Assembly (NCBI GenBank): GCA_012513435.1
Contig: JAAZCE010000002.1
Coordinates: 1-64,000 of the forward strand
DNA length: 64,000 nt
Reading direction: 5' to 3'
Origin: Clostridiales bacterium
GTDB lineage: Bacteria; Bacillota; Clostridia; Peptostreptococcales; Anaerovoracaceae
How positions within the stretch are numbered: position 1 is the stretch's first letter; each line of letters starts with the position of its first letter. The translations under genes were made by a program, and so were the position numbers. This document shows positions 43,158-51,154 of this stretch, in pieces. A model generated the notes under the pieces. It was not told the DNA's origin. It searched no databases and saw only the letters and a list, made by a program, of their open reading frames with translations.

Positions 43158-44942
43158 CTATCTCCTATATTTACCGGGAACCAAAACATTTATAAGTTCT
43201 TCCCGTCCCACTGATTTCAAAGCCTTTTTAACAAGCTCGCGGTTCTCCGGCTTGTTGAAGTGAAGCAGCGCCCTTTGCAGTCTTTTTTCCTCTATTGTCT
43301 TTGCAACGTATACGGGCTTTTTGCTGAAGGGGTCTCTTTCCGCGTAATACATACACGTTGCCAGTGTTCCGGGAGTAGGATAAAAATCCTGAACCTGGTC
43401 CGGAACAAATCCGGTTTTTTTGAGATAAAGCGCTAGCTCAACAGCATCATCCAAGGTGCTGCCCGGGTGGGAGGAAATGAAATAAGGTATCATATATTGC
43501 TTCTTTCCCAGCTTTTTGTTTACCGCCTTGTATTTTCCGCAAAATTCATCAAACACTTTTTTTGAAGGCTTATGCATATTTCTCAGCACATTGTCTGACA
43601 CATGCTCAGGCGCTACTTTAAGAATTCCGCTTACATGGTGACTGCACAGGGTCGATAAAAAATCATTTTTCCCATCTGTCAGCATGTAGTCATACCTTAT
43701 TCCAGAGCGAATAAACACTTTTTTTACACCCTCCACAGCTCTTGCCGCCTCCAGAACCTTCATATATTCACTGTGATCCACCTCCAGCATACTGCATGGC
43801 TTCGGAAAAAGGCAGTCCTTGTTCTGGCACATTCCCTGCTCCTTTTGCTTGTGACAGGATGGGTTTCTGAAGTTAGCCGTCGGCCCTCCTATATCGTGAA
43901 CATATCCCTTGAAATCCTTTTCTTTTGTAAAGCCCTCTATTTCCCCTATAATGGATTCCTTGCTTCTGCTTCGGACTTCCCTGCCCTGATGATAGGTTAT
44001 AGCACAGAATGTGCAGCCTCCAAAGCAGCCTCGATTAGCGGTCACGCTATATTTTACTTCCTCTATGGCAGGCACTCCTCCCTCCTTTTCATAGGACGGA
44101 TGCCAGGTCCGCTCGTACCCCAGGCTATAGATATGGTCCAATTCTTCACGCTCCAGAGGCGGCTGAGGCGAATTTTGAACTATATAGCTATGTTCATCGT
44201 ATCTTTCTATCAGTCTCCTGCCTAATACAGCATCGTTGCTTCTATACTGCAAAGCAAAACTTTTGCAGTAATCTTCCTTTGAGTTTTTTATGCTTTCAAA
44301 ATCGGGAAGAACTATATCACCCTCTTGTATATCAGCTTCTTTGGACTTGACACAGGTTCCTCTTATCCAGCATATATCACCGACATCTATACCGCTGTCC
44401 AAGGCTTCGGCTATTTCCACAACAGCCTTCTCTCCCATGCCATATACCAATATATCTGCACGGGAATCCATAAGAATGGAACGCCTTACCTTGTCTTCCC
44501 AGTAATCGTAATGTCCCAGCCTCCTAAGGCTGGCCTCAAGTCCGCCTATTATAATGGGAACATCTTTATATGCTTCTCTGGCCCTGTTGCTGTACACTAT
44601 GACAGCCCTGTCCGGCCTTCTTCCTGTCCTGCCCCCCGGAGAGTAGACATCCTTTTTTCTCTTGTGCTTGAAGACCGAAAAATGGTTTACCATGGAATCC
44701 ACATTGCCGCTGTTAATCAAAAATCCAAGTCTTGGTTTTCCGAAGGTCTTAAAGCTGTCGGCACTTTTCCAGTCGGGCTGAGCAAGTACAGCCACCTTGT
44801 ACCCGTATGCCTCCAGCACCCTGCTTATTATGGCAGTACCAAAAGACGGATGGTCAACGTATGCGTCCCCTGTTACAAGAACAAAGTCCGCTTGCTGCCA
44901 TCCTCTTTTTTGCATTTCAGTTTTGTTTACTGGTAAGAACAT
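43158..44942 (-). CDS. YgiQ family radical SAM protein
   Basis: 594 residues. The radical-SAM cluster motif GCFGGCTFCAITYHQG lies around residue 300, preceded by a cobalamin-binding-like N-terminal domain (VLEAYGYKVAVLAQPDWK) and followed by YgiQ blocks such as DIGGPTANFRNPSC and FYPTPGTLATCMYY. The C-terminal DUF3362-type region is present. The substrate is unknown across the family. GAGG precedes the ATG. It follows the CHAP/SH3 gene (8 bases apart) on the same strand. Confidence 0.92.
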   Translation of the reverse strand: MFLPVNKTEMQKRGWQQADFVLVTGDAYVDHPSFGTAIISRVLEAYGYKVAVLAQPDWKSADSFKTFGKPRLGFLINSGNVDSMVNHFSVFKHKRKKDVYSPGGRTGRRPDRAVIVYSNRAREAYKDVPIIIGGLEASLRRLGHYDYWEDKVRRSILMDSRADILVYGMGEKAVVEIAEALDSGIDVGDICWIRGTCVKSKEADIQEGDIVLPDFESIKNSKEDYCKSFALQYRSNDAVLGRRLIERYDEHSYIVQNSPQPPLEREELDHIYSLGYERTWHPSYEKEGGVPAIEEVKYSVTANRGCFGGCTFCAITYHQGREVRSRSKESIIGEIEGFTKEKDFKGYVHDIGGPTANFRNPSCHKQKEQGMCQNKDCLFPKPCSMLEVDHSEYMKVLEAARAVEGVKKVFIRSGIRYDYMLTDGKNDFLSTLCSHHVSGILKVAPEHVSDNVLRNMHKPSKKVFDEFCGKYKAVNKKLGKKQYMIPYFISSHPGSTLDDAVELALYLKKTGFVPDQVQDFYPTPGTLATCMYYAERDPFSKKPVYVAKTIEEKRLQRALLHFNKPENRELVKKALKSVGREELINVLVPGKYRR

Positions 44943-44950
44943 ATTTCCTC

Positions 44951-46366
44951 TTAAATTCTCGTAGTGTATTGGAGATATATCCAGTAGCCGTTGGAACTCA
45001 CTTTACCCCAGCCATTTTCCGTGGAAACTATGGTATATGTTCCCGGACTGATAAATCCTTTTTTACTGTATGAAGTCCCAGGGCCTGTCCTCTGATAAAG
45101 GTCCTTGACCCCTACGCTTACCTTATATATTCCGCTGACGGTAGTCGTATAGCTAAGGTATATCCAGTAGCCGTTTTCACCTACCTGCCCCCAGCCACTC
45201 TGGGTTTTAGTTATTGTGTATACTCCCGGCTTAATATATCCCTTTCTGGCATAACTGGTTCCCGGACCTGTTCTCATGTTCAAGTCGTTGTGAGTCACGC
45301 TGACCTGATAGGAGGCCGTCTGTGCCTCACTCTGAGTCGTATCAGGCGTAGTTGTCGAAGGGGTGGTGGAGGATGTCTGAACCTTTGTAGCATATGTCAG
45401 ACATATCCAGTAGCCGCTGCCCTCAAGCTGCGCCCAGTTGCTGGTTTCGGCAACAATATTGTAGGTTCCCGGAGTTATATAGCCTTTTCTCGCATAATTG
45501 GTTCCGGGTCCTGTCCTCATATTTAAGTCTTTGTCGCTCACATTTACTTTGTACAAAACAGAGGATGTACCATCCGAAGTCGATGGTGACGTCTGCACAG
45601 GTATCTCCACCTTAGTTGCGTAATTTAAATATATCCAGTAGCCGTTGCTTTGAACCTGTCCCCAGTCCCCTGATTGCTTTACTATTTTATATGTTCCCGG
45701 CGCGATATATCCCGCTCTGGAATATCCCGTTCCGGGGCCTGTTCTCATGTTCAGGTCCTTCTCTGTAACCTTGACGCTAAAGTCAACGGTTGCTGCGGAG
45801 GTAACCTTGTCATCCATTATGTAGATATATCCTTTCAGGTCGCTACACCCAGGCGTTCCGTAATGAAACTTTAAATCCGACGCACTTTTGGGCTGCTTGC
45901 TTGAAACATTCCAGCTGGACTCTGAAACGTAAGGCTTGCCGTTTACTACCTTTTCCACAATAGCCACGTGATTCCCGTAGCAGGCGATAGCCCCCTCCTT
46001 CGGAGTGCTACCGTAAGAATAATAGTTCCCGCTCTTGTTGGTGTTCCACCACTGAGATGCTCCCCATCTGAAATTGCTGTTCAGGGTTTTGCCAAGTATC
46101 TCGCTGGCTCTGCCGTAAGCATACCAAGTACAATTGCCGATAACATACCCGCCTTCCGATTTGTTGTATTCCCGGTCAGGTCCGTAGCCGTACTTATAAA
46201 ATACGTTATTATCAGTATAGTAGTATGTATTTCCTGCAGCCGAACCATATTCGGGCAAAGCAGTTCTGATGCTTATAGCTCCGTACGCTTCCCCCGACAT
46301 AAAGGGCATTGCTGTCATTAAAGCGAATACCGAAGCAATTACAATGGTTATTACTCTCTTCTTCAT
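44951..46366 (-). CDS. Secreted CHAP-domain hydrolase with four SH3b repeats
   Basis: 471 residues: signal peptide (about 1-30, KKRVITIVIASVFALMTAMPF, cut near AYGA); CHAP domain (about 55-190) with the catalytic Cys in GNCTWYAYGRASE and His in GNHVAIVEKV; then four bacterial SH3 domains of about 70 residues, each with DLNMRTGPGTxYxRxGYI and GYWIYLxYxT, separated by Ser/Thr-rich linkers. CHAP enzymes cut peptidoglycan as amidase or endopeptidase, and SH3b domains bind the wall. The start overlaps the stop of an AbrB-type regulator (ATGA), and the ribosome binding site is weak, implying coupled translation. Probably an autolysin rather than a phage lysin, as no phage genes are near. Confidence 0.9.
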   Translation of the reverse strand: MKKRVITIVIASVFALMTAMPFMSGEAYGAISIRTALPEYGSAAGNTYYYTDNNVFYKYGYGPDREYNKSEGGYVIGNCTWYAYGRASEILGKTLNSNFRWGASQWWNTNKSGNYYSYGSTPKEGAIACYGNHVAIVEKVVNGKPYVSESSWNVSSKQPKSASDLKFHYGTPGCSDLKGYIYIMDDKVTSAATVDFSVKVTEKDLNMRTGPGTGYSRAGYIAPGTYKIVKQSGDWGQVQSNGYWIYLNYATKVEIPVQTSPSTSDGTSSVLYKVNVSDKDLNMRTGPGTNYARKGYITPGTYNIVAETSNWAQLEGSGYWICLTYATKVQTSSTTPSTTTPDTTQSEAQTASYQVSVTHNDLNMRTGPGTSYARKGYIKPGVYTITKTQSGWGQVGENGYWIYLSYTTTVSGIYKVSVGVKDLYQRTGPGTSYSKKGFISPGTYTIVSTENGWGKVSSNGYWIYLQYTTRI

Positions 46367-46569
46367 TTCAGTTCTTTTTTTAACCTTTCTATTTCTTCTT
46401 TCAAGCCATCTATATATGCAGTTGGATACACAACAACCGGCACTATATGGATAGTACCTTTCTCTTCATATATCTCCAGCTTGTCTCCTTCACGAAGCCT
46501 AAGCTTTTTTACTATCCCTTTGGGAATTGTTATCTGGGATTTTTGTCTAAGCTCAACAATCATTTTCAT
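46363..46569 (-). CDS. AbrB/MazE/SpoVT-type DNA-binding protein
   Basis: 68 residues: a swapped-hairpin AbrB domain (VELRQKSQITIPKGIVKKLRLREGDKLEIYEEKGTIHIVPV) and a short C-terminal helix rich in Glu and Lys. It could be a regulator or an orphan antitoxin, but the overlapping downstream gene encodes an exported CHAP hydrolase, not a toxin of known type. Start uncertain: TTG 46593, ATG 46569 and ATG 46563 are in frame and none has a strong ribosome binding site; 46569 fits the promoter at 46614 and the fold. Confidence 0.75.
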   Translation of the reverse strand: MKMIVELRQKSQITIPKGIVKKLRLREGDKLEIYEEKGTIHIVPVVVYPTAYIDGLKEEIERLKKELK

Positions 46570-46613
46570 TTGGAAGAATATCTCTCTTTCCAACTTTCTT
46601 ACTTTCTGACCAT

Positions 46614-46643
46614 ATTATACCATTGTATACACATATATTGCAA
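46614..46643 (-). promoter_or_regulatory. Sigma-A promoter of the AbrB-CHAP-YgiQ unit
   Basis: Minus strand TTGCAA (46643-46638), 18-base spacer, TATAAT (46619-46614). It is immediately downstream of the yqeY terminator. Confidence 0.65.
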
Positions 46644-46674
46644 GAAAAAAATAGCTGACTACTAAGTAGTCAGC
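46644..46674 (-). terminator. Terminator of the rpsU-yqeY operon
   Basis: Minus strand GCTGACTACT, one-base centre, AGTAGTCAGC, then TATTTTTTT. It lies 20 bases after the yqeY stop. Confidence 0.8.
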
Positions 46675-46692
46675 ATCATCTTTTAATATGTT

Positions 46693-47145
46693 TTATCCGA
46701 GAAACTGCTCAACGGCCTTTTTCACATCGTTGCCGTCTGCAACTCCCTTCACCTTCGGCATCATAGCTCCCATAAGCTTACCCATGGAGGCCTTGCCGTT
46801 TCCTTCTTCAACGCCAATGCTATTCGCCGTTTCCTTAACCATATTCATGATTTCGTCATCGGTCAACTGCTCAGGCATATATTCAGTCAAAACCTCGATT
46901 TCAGCGTTATAAGCATTCACTAAATCCATTCTTCCGGCAGACTCAAAATCAGCGAGGGCATCTTTTCTCATCTTTACTTGTTTAGTTAAAATGGATGCAA
47001 TCCCTGCATCATCGATTTCTTCTCTGTTATCGACTTCATATTGCTTAATAGCAGCTCTAACAAAGCTTATTGTTTCTTTCCTAATTGTCTGCTTGTTTTT
47101 CATCGCGTCCTTAAAGTCAGCATTCAATCTTTCTTTTAAGGTCAA
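46693..47145 (-). CDS. yqeY: GatB/YqeY domain protein
   Basis: 150 residues of the YqeY family, which shares the tRNA-binding tail domain of GatB: TLKERLNADFKDAMKNKQTIRKETISFVRAAIKQ at the start and MGKLMGAMMPKVKGVADGNDVKKAVEQFL at the end. Its cellular role is unsettled. rpsU-yqeY is a conserved pair. The start is TTG, with GAGGTG six to seven bases upstream. Confidence 0.9.
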   Translation of the reverse strand: MTLKERLNADFKDAMKNKQTIRKETISFVRAAIKQYEVDNREEIDDAGIASILTKQVKMRKDALADFESAGRMDLVNAYNAEIEVLTEYMPEQLTDDEIMNMVKETANSIGVEEGNGKASMGKLMGAMMPKVKGVADGNDVKKAVEQFLG

Positions 47146-47178
47146 TTAAAACACCTCTAATCTTTTTATTTGCTGCAA

Positions 47179-47358
47179 TTAATATTTCTTAGCCTTTTTT
47201 CTAGCAGCTTCGGACTTCTTCTTTCTCTTTACGCTTGGCTTCTCATAGTGCTCTCTCTTCCTGAGTTCAGACATGACGCCATCTCTTGCGCAAGACCTCT
47301 TGAATCGCTTCAAAGCGCTCTCCAAGCTTTCGTTTTCTCTTACTATAACCTGTGCCAT
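47179..47358 (-). CDS. rpsU: 30S ribosomal protein S21
   Basis: 59 residues: [21 protein letters not shown] at the start and a basic end ([22 protein letters not shown]). The frame opens four codons earlier at a GTG that is itself part of the GGAGGTG ribosome binding site, so ATG 47358 is the start. A strong promoter lies about 70 bases upstream. Confidence 0.96.
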   Translation of the reverse strand: MAQVIVRENESLESALKRFKRSCARDGVMSELRKREHYEKPSVKRKKKSEAARKKAKKY

Positions 47359-47426
47359 TTCCCGTTTCACCTCCTGACTTTACTGTATCACTGTGTGCCT
47401 CAGAACGGCATGCTCATAACGTTGAT

Positions 47427-47455
47427 ATTATACTCTTTTACAGCTCTTAATGCAA
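47427..47455 (-). promoter_or_regulatory. Sigma-A promoter of rpsU-yqeY
   Basis: Minus strand TTGCAT (47455-47450), 17-base spacer, TATAAT (47432-47427). Confidence 0.7.
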
Positions 47456-47487
47456 GGAATTTTTTACTAATTCCTCTAATGTTTACA

Positions 47488-47829
47488 TCAGCCCGGTGGC
47501 CAGGTCAATTTTCTCTTACCCAGCAAATGAAAATGCAAATGCTTCACAGTCTGAAATCCGTCTTCTCCGCAGTTGTTCACAAGCCTGTATCCGTTTATCA
47601 AGCCCAATGTCTTGGCAATTTCCTTTACCTTAACCATAATATAACCCAGAAGTTCCTTGTCATTGTCTGTGGCATCATCAAGAGAAGCTATATGCTTCTT
47701 GGGTATTATAAGCACATGCACGGGAGCCTGGGGATCAAGATCGTGGAAGCACAGTATTTTATCGTCTTCGTATACCTTATTTGAAGGAATTTCCCCATTT
47801 CCTATTTTGCAAAATATACAACCACTCAT
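47488..47829 (-). CDS. HIT family (histidine triad) nucleotide-binding protein
   Basis: 113 residues, HinT size. CIFCKIGNGEIPSNKVYEDDKILCF at the N-terminus; the triad motif is HLHFHLLG near the C-terminus. It hydrolyses purine phosphoramidates or AMP-lysine-type substrates. Eight further upstream codons are open from a TTG, but GGAAGTG fits ATG 47829 and the family start (SGCIFCKI). Confidence 0.93.
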   Translation of the reverse strand: MSGCIFCKIGNGEIPSNKVYEDDKILCFHDLDPQAPVHVLIIPKKHIASLDDATDNDKELLGYIMVKVKEIAKTLGLINGYRLVNNCGEDGFQTVKHLHFHLLGKRKLTWPPG

Positions 47830-47937
47830 TCTTTCACTTCCTTTCCTTTTCAATAAATATAAACATTATAACCTTTCTTTGAAATTAAATCAAATAACAA
47901 CGGTGACTTAGCCAATTCTTTTAACATAATAAGAAAC

Positions 47938-47964
47938 CTTCCGCAGATTTAACTCCTGCGGAAG
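47938..47964 (-). terminator. Terminator behind the saccharopine-dehydrogenase-like pseudogene
   Basis: Minus strand CTTCCGCAG, nine-base loop, CTGCGGAAG, followed by GTTTCTTATT. Confidence 0.65.
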
Positions 47965-48007
47965 ATTTCTCGCTATAATTTATTTATAATAATTATGGTC
48001 ATGTCTA

Positions 48008-49065
48008 CTATTTAGGCTTATACATTTCCCTGTTGAGCTGCATAAAGTCTGAGCTCGAAAACGGTGTCTTCTCTACGCAGTACACAGGCATCTGCCTCTT
48101 GGCTAGCTCCTTGAAGTAAGGAATCGGGGGCACGCACATCTCGGCTCCCAAGGAGCCTCTCTCTGTTATCTGACCGTTACAAATCATCTGTACTACGATT
48201 GAAGGCGGTACTCCTGTATCCAGTGCCCCTGCCATGAAGCCCCATTTTTCACTTGTTCTGATAACACATTCAACGGCAACCTCTTTTTCAACGCCGTCCT
48301 TTGTTCCCGTAACAACTGCTCTGAGAACGTCGCAGTCGTTCAGATCGCCATCCTGACTTCCGTCATAGCGTTCAAGATATCTGTTCACCACCGATACCAT
48401 TGTCTTCAGCGGATTGACCTCATAGCCTGCCGCCTTTACAGGCTCTTCCGTTGCGAATCCGACACTGGCGAGGAAGGATATCCTCTCCTCAAACTCCGCA
48501 GGAAGCGATAGCTTGATGCTTGCATTCTTTATTCCCTTATCCTTAAAGGATTTAGCGAACTGTACCGGTTCTGAGTGGATGCAGTAAAACGCTTCCGCCG
48601 CTCCTATCGGCTCCGAAAAGGCAATCATTTCTCTTCCGCTTGCCGCGTACCCAGCCATAACGTTCATCGTTCCCGGAGTGCTTCCCATTCCCAGTACAGC
48701 CGTCAATCCAGTCTTCTTGAAGTCCTCCTCCAATTCAAGTTGCTTCTTTGTTACGTGGAAAAGTCCACCCAGATCGATATAGTGCGCATAGACCTCAAGG
48801 CACGCCTTCATGATATCAATGTTCCAGTTGTATTGAACACAGTTTAGTACAACGTCGGCTCCGGTAATTACCTCTATAAGCTTGGCATGATCTCTTACGT
48901 CCAGCTCTACTGCCTTTCGTCCGAATTTGTCGGCGACTTCCTTTGCCTGCCATAATCATAATCCGCAATAGCTATTTCCTTTTCCATGGGGCTCAGCTCT
49001 TTGTCGCACAAATCCGTGCAGCAAATATTTCCCTGAAGCCCTGCTCCCAAAATCACTAATCTCAT
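48008..49065 (-). pseudogene. Frameshifted saccharopine-dehydrogenase-like gene
   Basis: The start, MRLVILGAGLQGN, is a Rossmann nucleotide-binding loop. It reads in frame for about 40 codons up to IAIADYDYG, then runs to an early stop. From about 48950 the next frame continues with AKEVADKFGRKAVELDVRD, then GADVVLNCVQYNWN and the C-terminal body. So one base is lost (or two gained) around 48945-48960. In addition, between GTMNVMAGYAASG and AFSEPIGAAEAFYCIHSE the segment of about 60 residues usual in this family seems missing, so a second, in-frame deletion is likely. A 267-residue fragment remains open from 48811. It is a relative, not a copy, of the intact gene at 51155. Confidence 0.75.
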
Positions 49066-49067
49066 AA

Positions 49068-49083
49068 AGCAAGAGACCTGCCA
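49068..49083 (-). promoter_or_regulatory. -24/-12 (sigma-54) promoter match abutting the pseudogene start
   Basis: Minus strand TGGCAGG, four bases, TTGCT (49083-49068), with GG and GC exactly ten bases apart. The -12 GC lies only four bases before the ATG at 49065, so transcription would start inside the coding region. That fits a rearranged or dead gene, or a chance match. Confidence 0.45.
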
Positions 49084-49183
49084 ACTAATTTCAAGGCTTT
49101 AAAGGCTCTTTTCCCTTTTTTAACCCCTTATTTTAATTATATAGAATTCATTTTCAAAACCAATTAATCAAGGGTCATGGCCT

Positions 49184-49220
49184 AACAAAAAACACCGCAT
49201 CAACACGACGGTCGATGCGG
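49184..49220 (-). terminator. Terminator of the NhaC-type antiporter gene
   Basis: Minus strand CCGCATC, 12-base loop, GATGCGG, then TGTTTTTTG. It follows the stop at 49276 by about 55 bases. The rest of the 210-base gap holds only the promoter match at 49068. Confidence 0.75.
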
Positions 49221-49275
49221 CAGTAAATAATTGTACCATTGCCAATATACAAATTATTTTTTAATATCCAGCTCC

Positions 49276-50646
49276 TTATTGAAAAACAAAACCCGAAATC
49301 GCAAATGCTATTGCCGCCAATGTTGCAGCAATCAAAGCATACGGGAATTGGGTAAAAGCATGTTCAAGATTCTTTATCTTGGTACACTGTGAAGTAAGAA
49401 CCGTAGCGTCAGAGTAAAAGCATGCATGGCTTCCAAAGGTACCGCCGGATACTATGGCAGCCAGTGTCATAACAGGGCTTGCTCCAACGGCCAGAGCCAG
49501 AGGAATAAGAATCGGGAAGGTAATTGCAGGAATTCCCCAATTCGAGCCTGTAATAAAGGATAGTAATGATACTACAACAAATGTGATTACAGGAAGTGTA
49601 GATGCTTCCATATAAGGTAGTACTAAGCCTATTACATAATCAGGCAGTGCAATAGAATCCATTGCCACCTTTACCGTCAGTGCGGCAAGCATGATAAGGT
49701 TCATACCAACCATGTATTCGCAGCCCTTACAGAAGGTATCGCAGAACTCACCAAATGAAAGTATTTTCCCCGGTAAGTACATGATAAGCATAACGACAAG
49801 AGTAACAACCAGCCCTACGAGAAGATCCATAGTTACTACTGTAACTGCAATAATAACTGCAATAGGTACGAAGAAGCAGGCGAGCCTGTATCCTGCCTTA
49901 TCGAGTACTTCCTCTTCTGAGTCTTCTACATGTCCAAGGTTCAGTTCAGCACTGTCATCAGAAAAAACCCTGCCGCCATCGGCAACTCTCTGATATGCCT
50001 TTTTCATTCCGAACACCTTAGGAATAACACCTAAAATTACGAGAGGAACCACTATTACTGCCGCCCAGCCGTAGAATATAAACGGTACAGACTGTATGTA
50101 ATATTCCATACCTGACTGTGTTGCGGCATCACCCATGCTGTCCTCCATACATGCGGCGAAGTAAACCGCCCATGACGACAACGGTATCAGCACGCACACA
50201 GGCGCTCCTGTTGAGTCAATAACGTACGCCAGCATTTCTCTAGGCGTTTTTTGCTTATCACAAGTGTCAAGTGAAGTTGACGAAATGGTTAAGATATTAA
50301 GAAAATCGTCCATAAAAATTAAAATTCCGAGTAACCATGCGATAATCAAATTTCTCTTCTCTGTCTTGGCGAATTTACGCACGATTTTTCCAAAGCTGTA
50401 CGAGCCTTTTGATGACTGCAGCATGAATGCGAAAGCACCAAGCAAGAACATGGTGATTAAAATCCACGCATTGTCCGAAAATGTTGACTGGAGCTGATTA
50501 ACAGTTTCCATCAACACCCCAGTCTTGGTCACCATACAAAACGATACTACACACCCTAATAATAATGATTCAAATGTTCTCTTCGTCCATAAGGCAAACA
50601 CTATTATGATTAGCGGTGGAAGAAGTGTGAGTATTCCAAAGTCCAT
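49276..50646 (-). CDS. NhaC-family Na+/H+ antiporter-type transporter
   Basis: 456 residues with about eleven membrane helices, of the NhaC (COG1757) family. Typical blocks are FMDDFLNILTISSTSLD, STGAPVCVLIPLSSWAVYF, and FITGSNWGIPAITFPILIPLA plus SGGTFGSHACFYSDATVLTSQC near the C-terminus. Members exchange Na+/H+ or couple malate/lactate or amino-acid pairs. The neighbouring dehydrogenase genes and sigma-54 control suggest an amino-acid or organic-acid exchanger, but this is inference. AAGGAGG precedes the ATG. The 187 bases upstream contain the alanine dehydrogenase relic at 50783. Confidence 0.88.
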   Translation of the reverse strand: MDFGILTLLPPLIIIVFALWTKRTFESLLLGCVVSFCMVTKTGVLMETVNQLQSTFSDNAWILITMFLLGAFAFMLQSSKGSYSFGKIVRKFAKTEKRNLIIAWLLGILIFMDDFLNILTISSTSLDTCDKQKTPREMLAYVIDSTGAPVCVLIPLSSWAVYFAACMEDSMGDAATQSGMEYYIQSVPFIFYGWAAVIVVPLVILGVIPKVFGMKKAYQRVADGGRVFSDDSAELNLGHVEDSEEEVLDKAGYRLACFFVPIAVIIAVTVVTMDLLVGLVVTLVVMLIMYLPGKILSFGEFCDTFCKGCEYMVGMNLIMLAALTVKVAMDSIALPDYVIGLVLPYMEASTLPVITFVVVSLLSFITGSNWGIPAITFPILIPLALAVGASPVMTLAAIVSGGTFGSHACFYSDATVLTSQCTKIKNLEHAFTQFPYALIAATLAAIAFAISGFVFQ

Positions 50647-50782
50647 ATTATTTTACCTCCTTATATTGTTGGCAACGGCTTATATAATAATGCATATATA
50701 GCTACATATATACATGTATTAACAAATAAATCAGCATATCAAAGTCAAATTTCACATATGCATTTCTTAATTTGTACCTGTT

Positions 50783-50833
50783 TCAGGATGCATTATCTGT
50801 TGTTTTTATTTCCTTGGGTGTCCCTATAATCAA
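50783..50833 (-). pseudogene. Relic of the alanine dehydrogenase N-terminus
   Basis: Behind a full ribosome binding site (AAAGGAGG, eight to ten bases upstream) a TTG opens 16 codons, MIIGTPKEIKTTDNAS, then TGA. The segment matches the highly conserved start of alanine dehydrogenase (MIIGVPKEIKNNENRVA). The remaining 350 or so codons are absent; the antiporter gene starts 136 bases further on. I infer that an ald gene under the sigma-54 promoter at 50891 was deleted, leaving its start. A functional leader peptide is an alternative. Confidence 0.55.
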
Positions 50834-50890
50834 CTTTAACATCCCTCCTTTTGAGAAAAATGAAAAGTAACAGCTATCGTAATATTATAT

Positions 50891-50906
50891 TGCAATTATC
50901 ATACCA
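50891..50906 (-). promoter_or_regulatory. -24/-12 (sigma-54) promoter upstream of the ald relic and antiporter
   Basis: Minus strand TGGTATG, four bases, TTGCA (50906-50891), with GG and GC ten bases apart. It lies 58 bases before the relic's start codon and would drive the antiporter transcript. Confidence 0.5.
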
Positions 50907-51039
50907 ATCTGAAAATTTAGATAAGCGTCCTTTTTTAGCCCTTTACAACCTCTCCCATATTTAAAGTTGTAAAACGTGGTGCAAAACAACACCTGTAATC
51001 ATGACTTTAATAGACTTTAGATAGGTTTTATAAGGATTA

Positions 51040-51082
51040 CCTAGGTTGCAACAATGCAACCTAGGGTTGCAAAAACGCAGCC
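51040..51082. repeat. Two adjacent strong hairpins
   Basis: CCTAGGTTGCA, loop ACAA, TGCAACCTAGG (51040-51065) is a perfect 11-base stem. It is overlapped by GGGTTGC, loop, GCAGCCC (51064-51082). The two are mutually exclusive at their junction. They lie downstream of the saccharopine-dehydrogenase-like gene and upstream of the sigma-54 promoter at 50891. No protein-coding capacity was seen between 50907 and 51154. Confidence 0.6.
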
Positions 51083-51108
51083 CAAAGGCTCCCCTCATAT
51101 GAAACAAA

Positions 51109-51137
51109 GTGGATATGTCCATAAAGAACATATCCAC
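51109..51137 (-). terminator. Terminator of the saccharopine-dehydrogenase-like gene
   Basis: Minus strand GTGGATATGT, nine-base loop, ACATATCCAC, then TTTGTTTC, 18 bases after the stop codon. Confidence 0.7.
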
Positions 51138-51154
51138 AAACAAGAATTTATCAT

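Noticed and set aside
44951-46366. Phage endolysin or bacteriocin for the CHAP/SH3 protein
   Set aside because: It has its own signal peptide, no holin or phage genes are near, and it is flanked by chromosomal genes.
50840-51154. Glycine or other amino-acid riboswitch before the ald relic and antiporter
   Set aside because: I looked for the conserved glycine and lysine aptamer blocks and could not find them; a sigma-54 promoter accounts for regulation.
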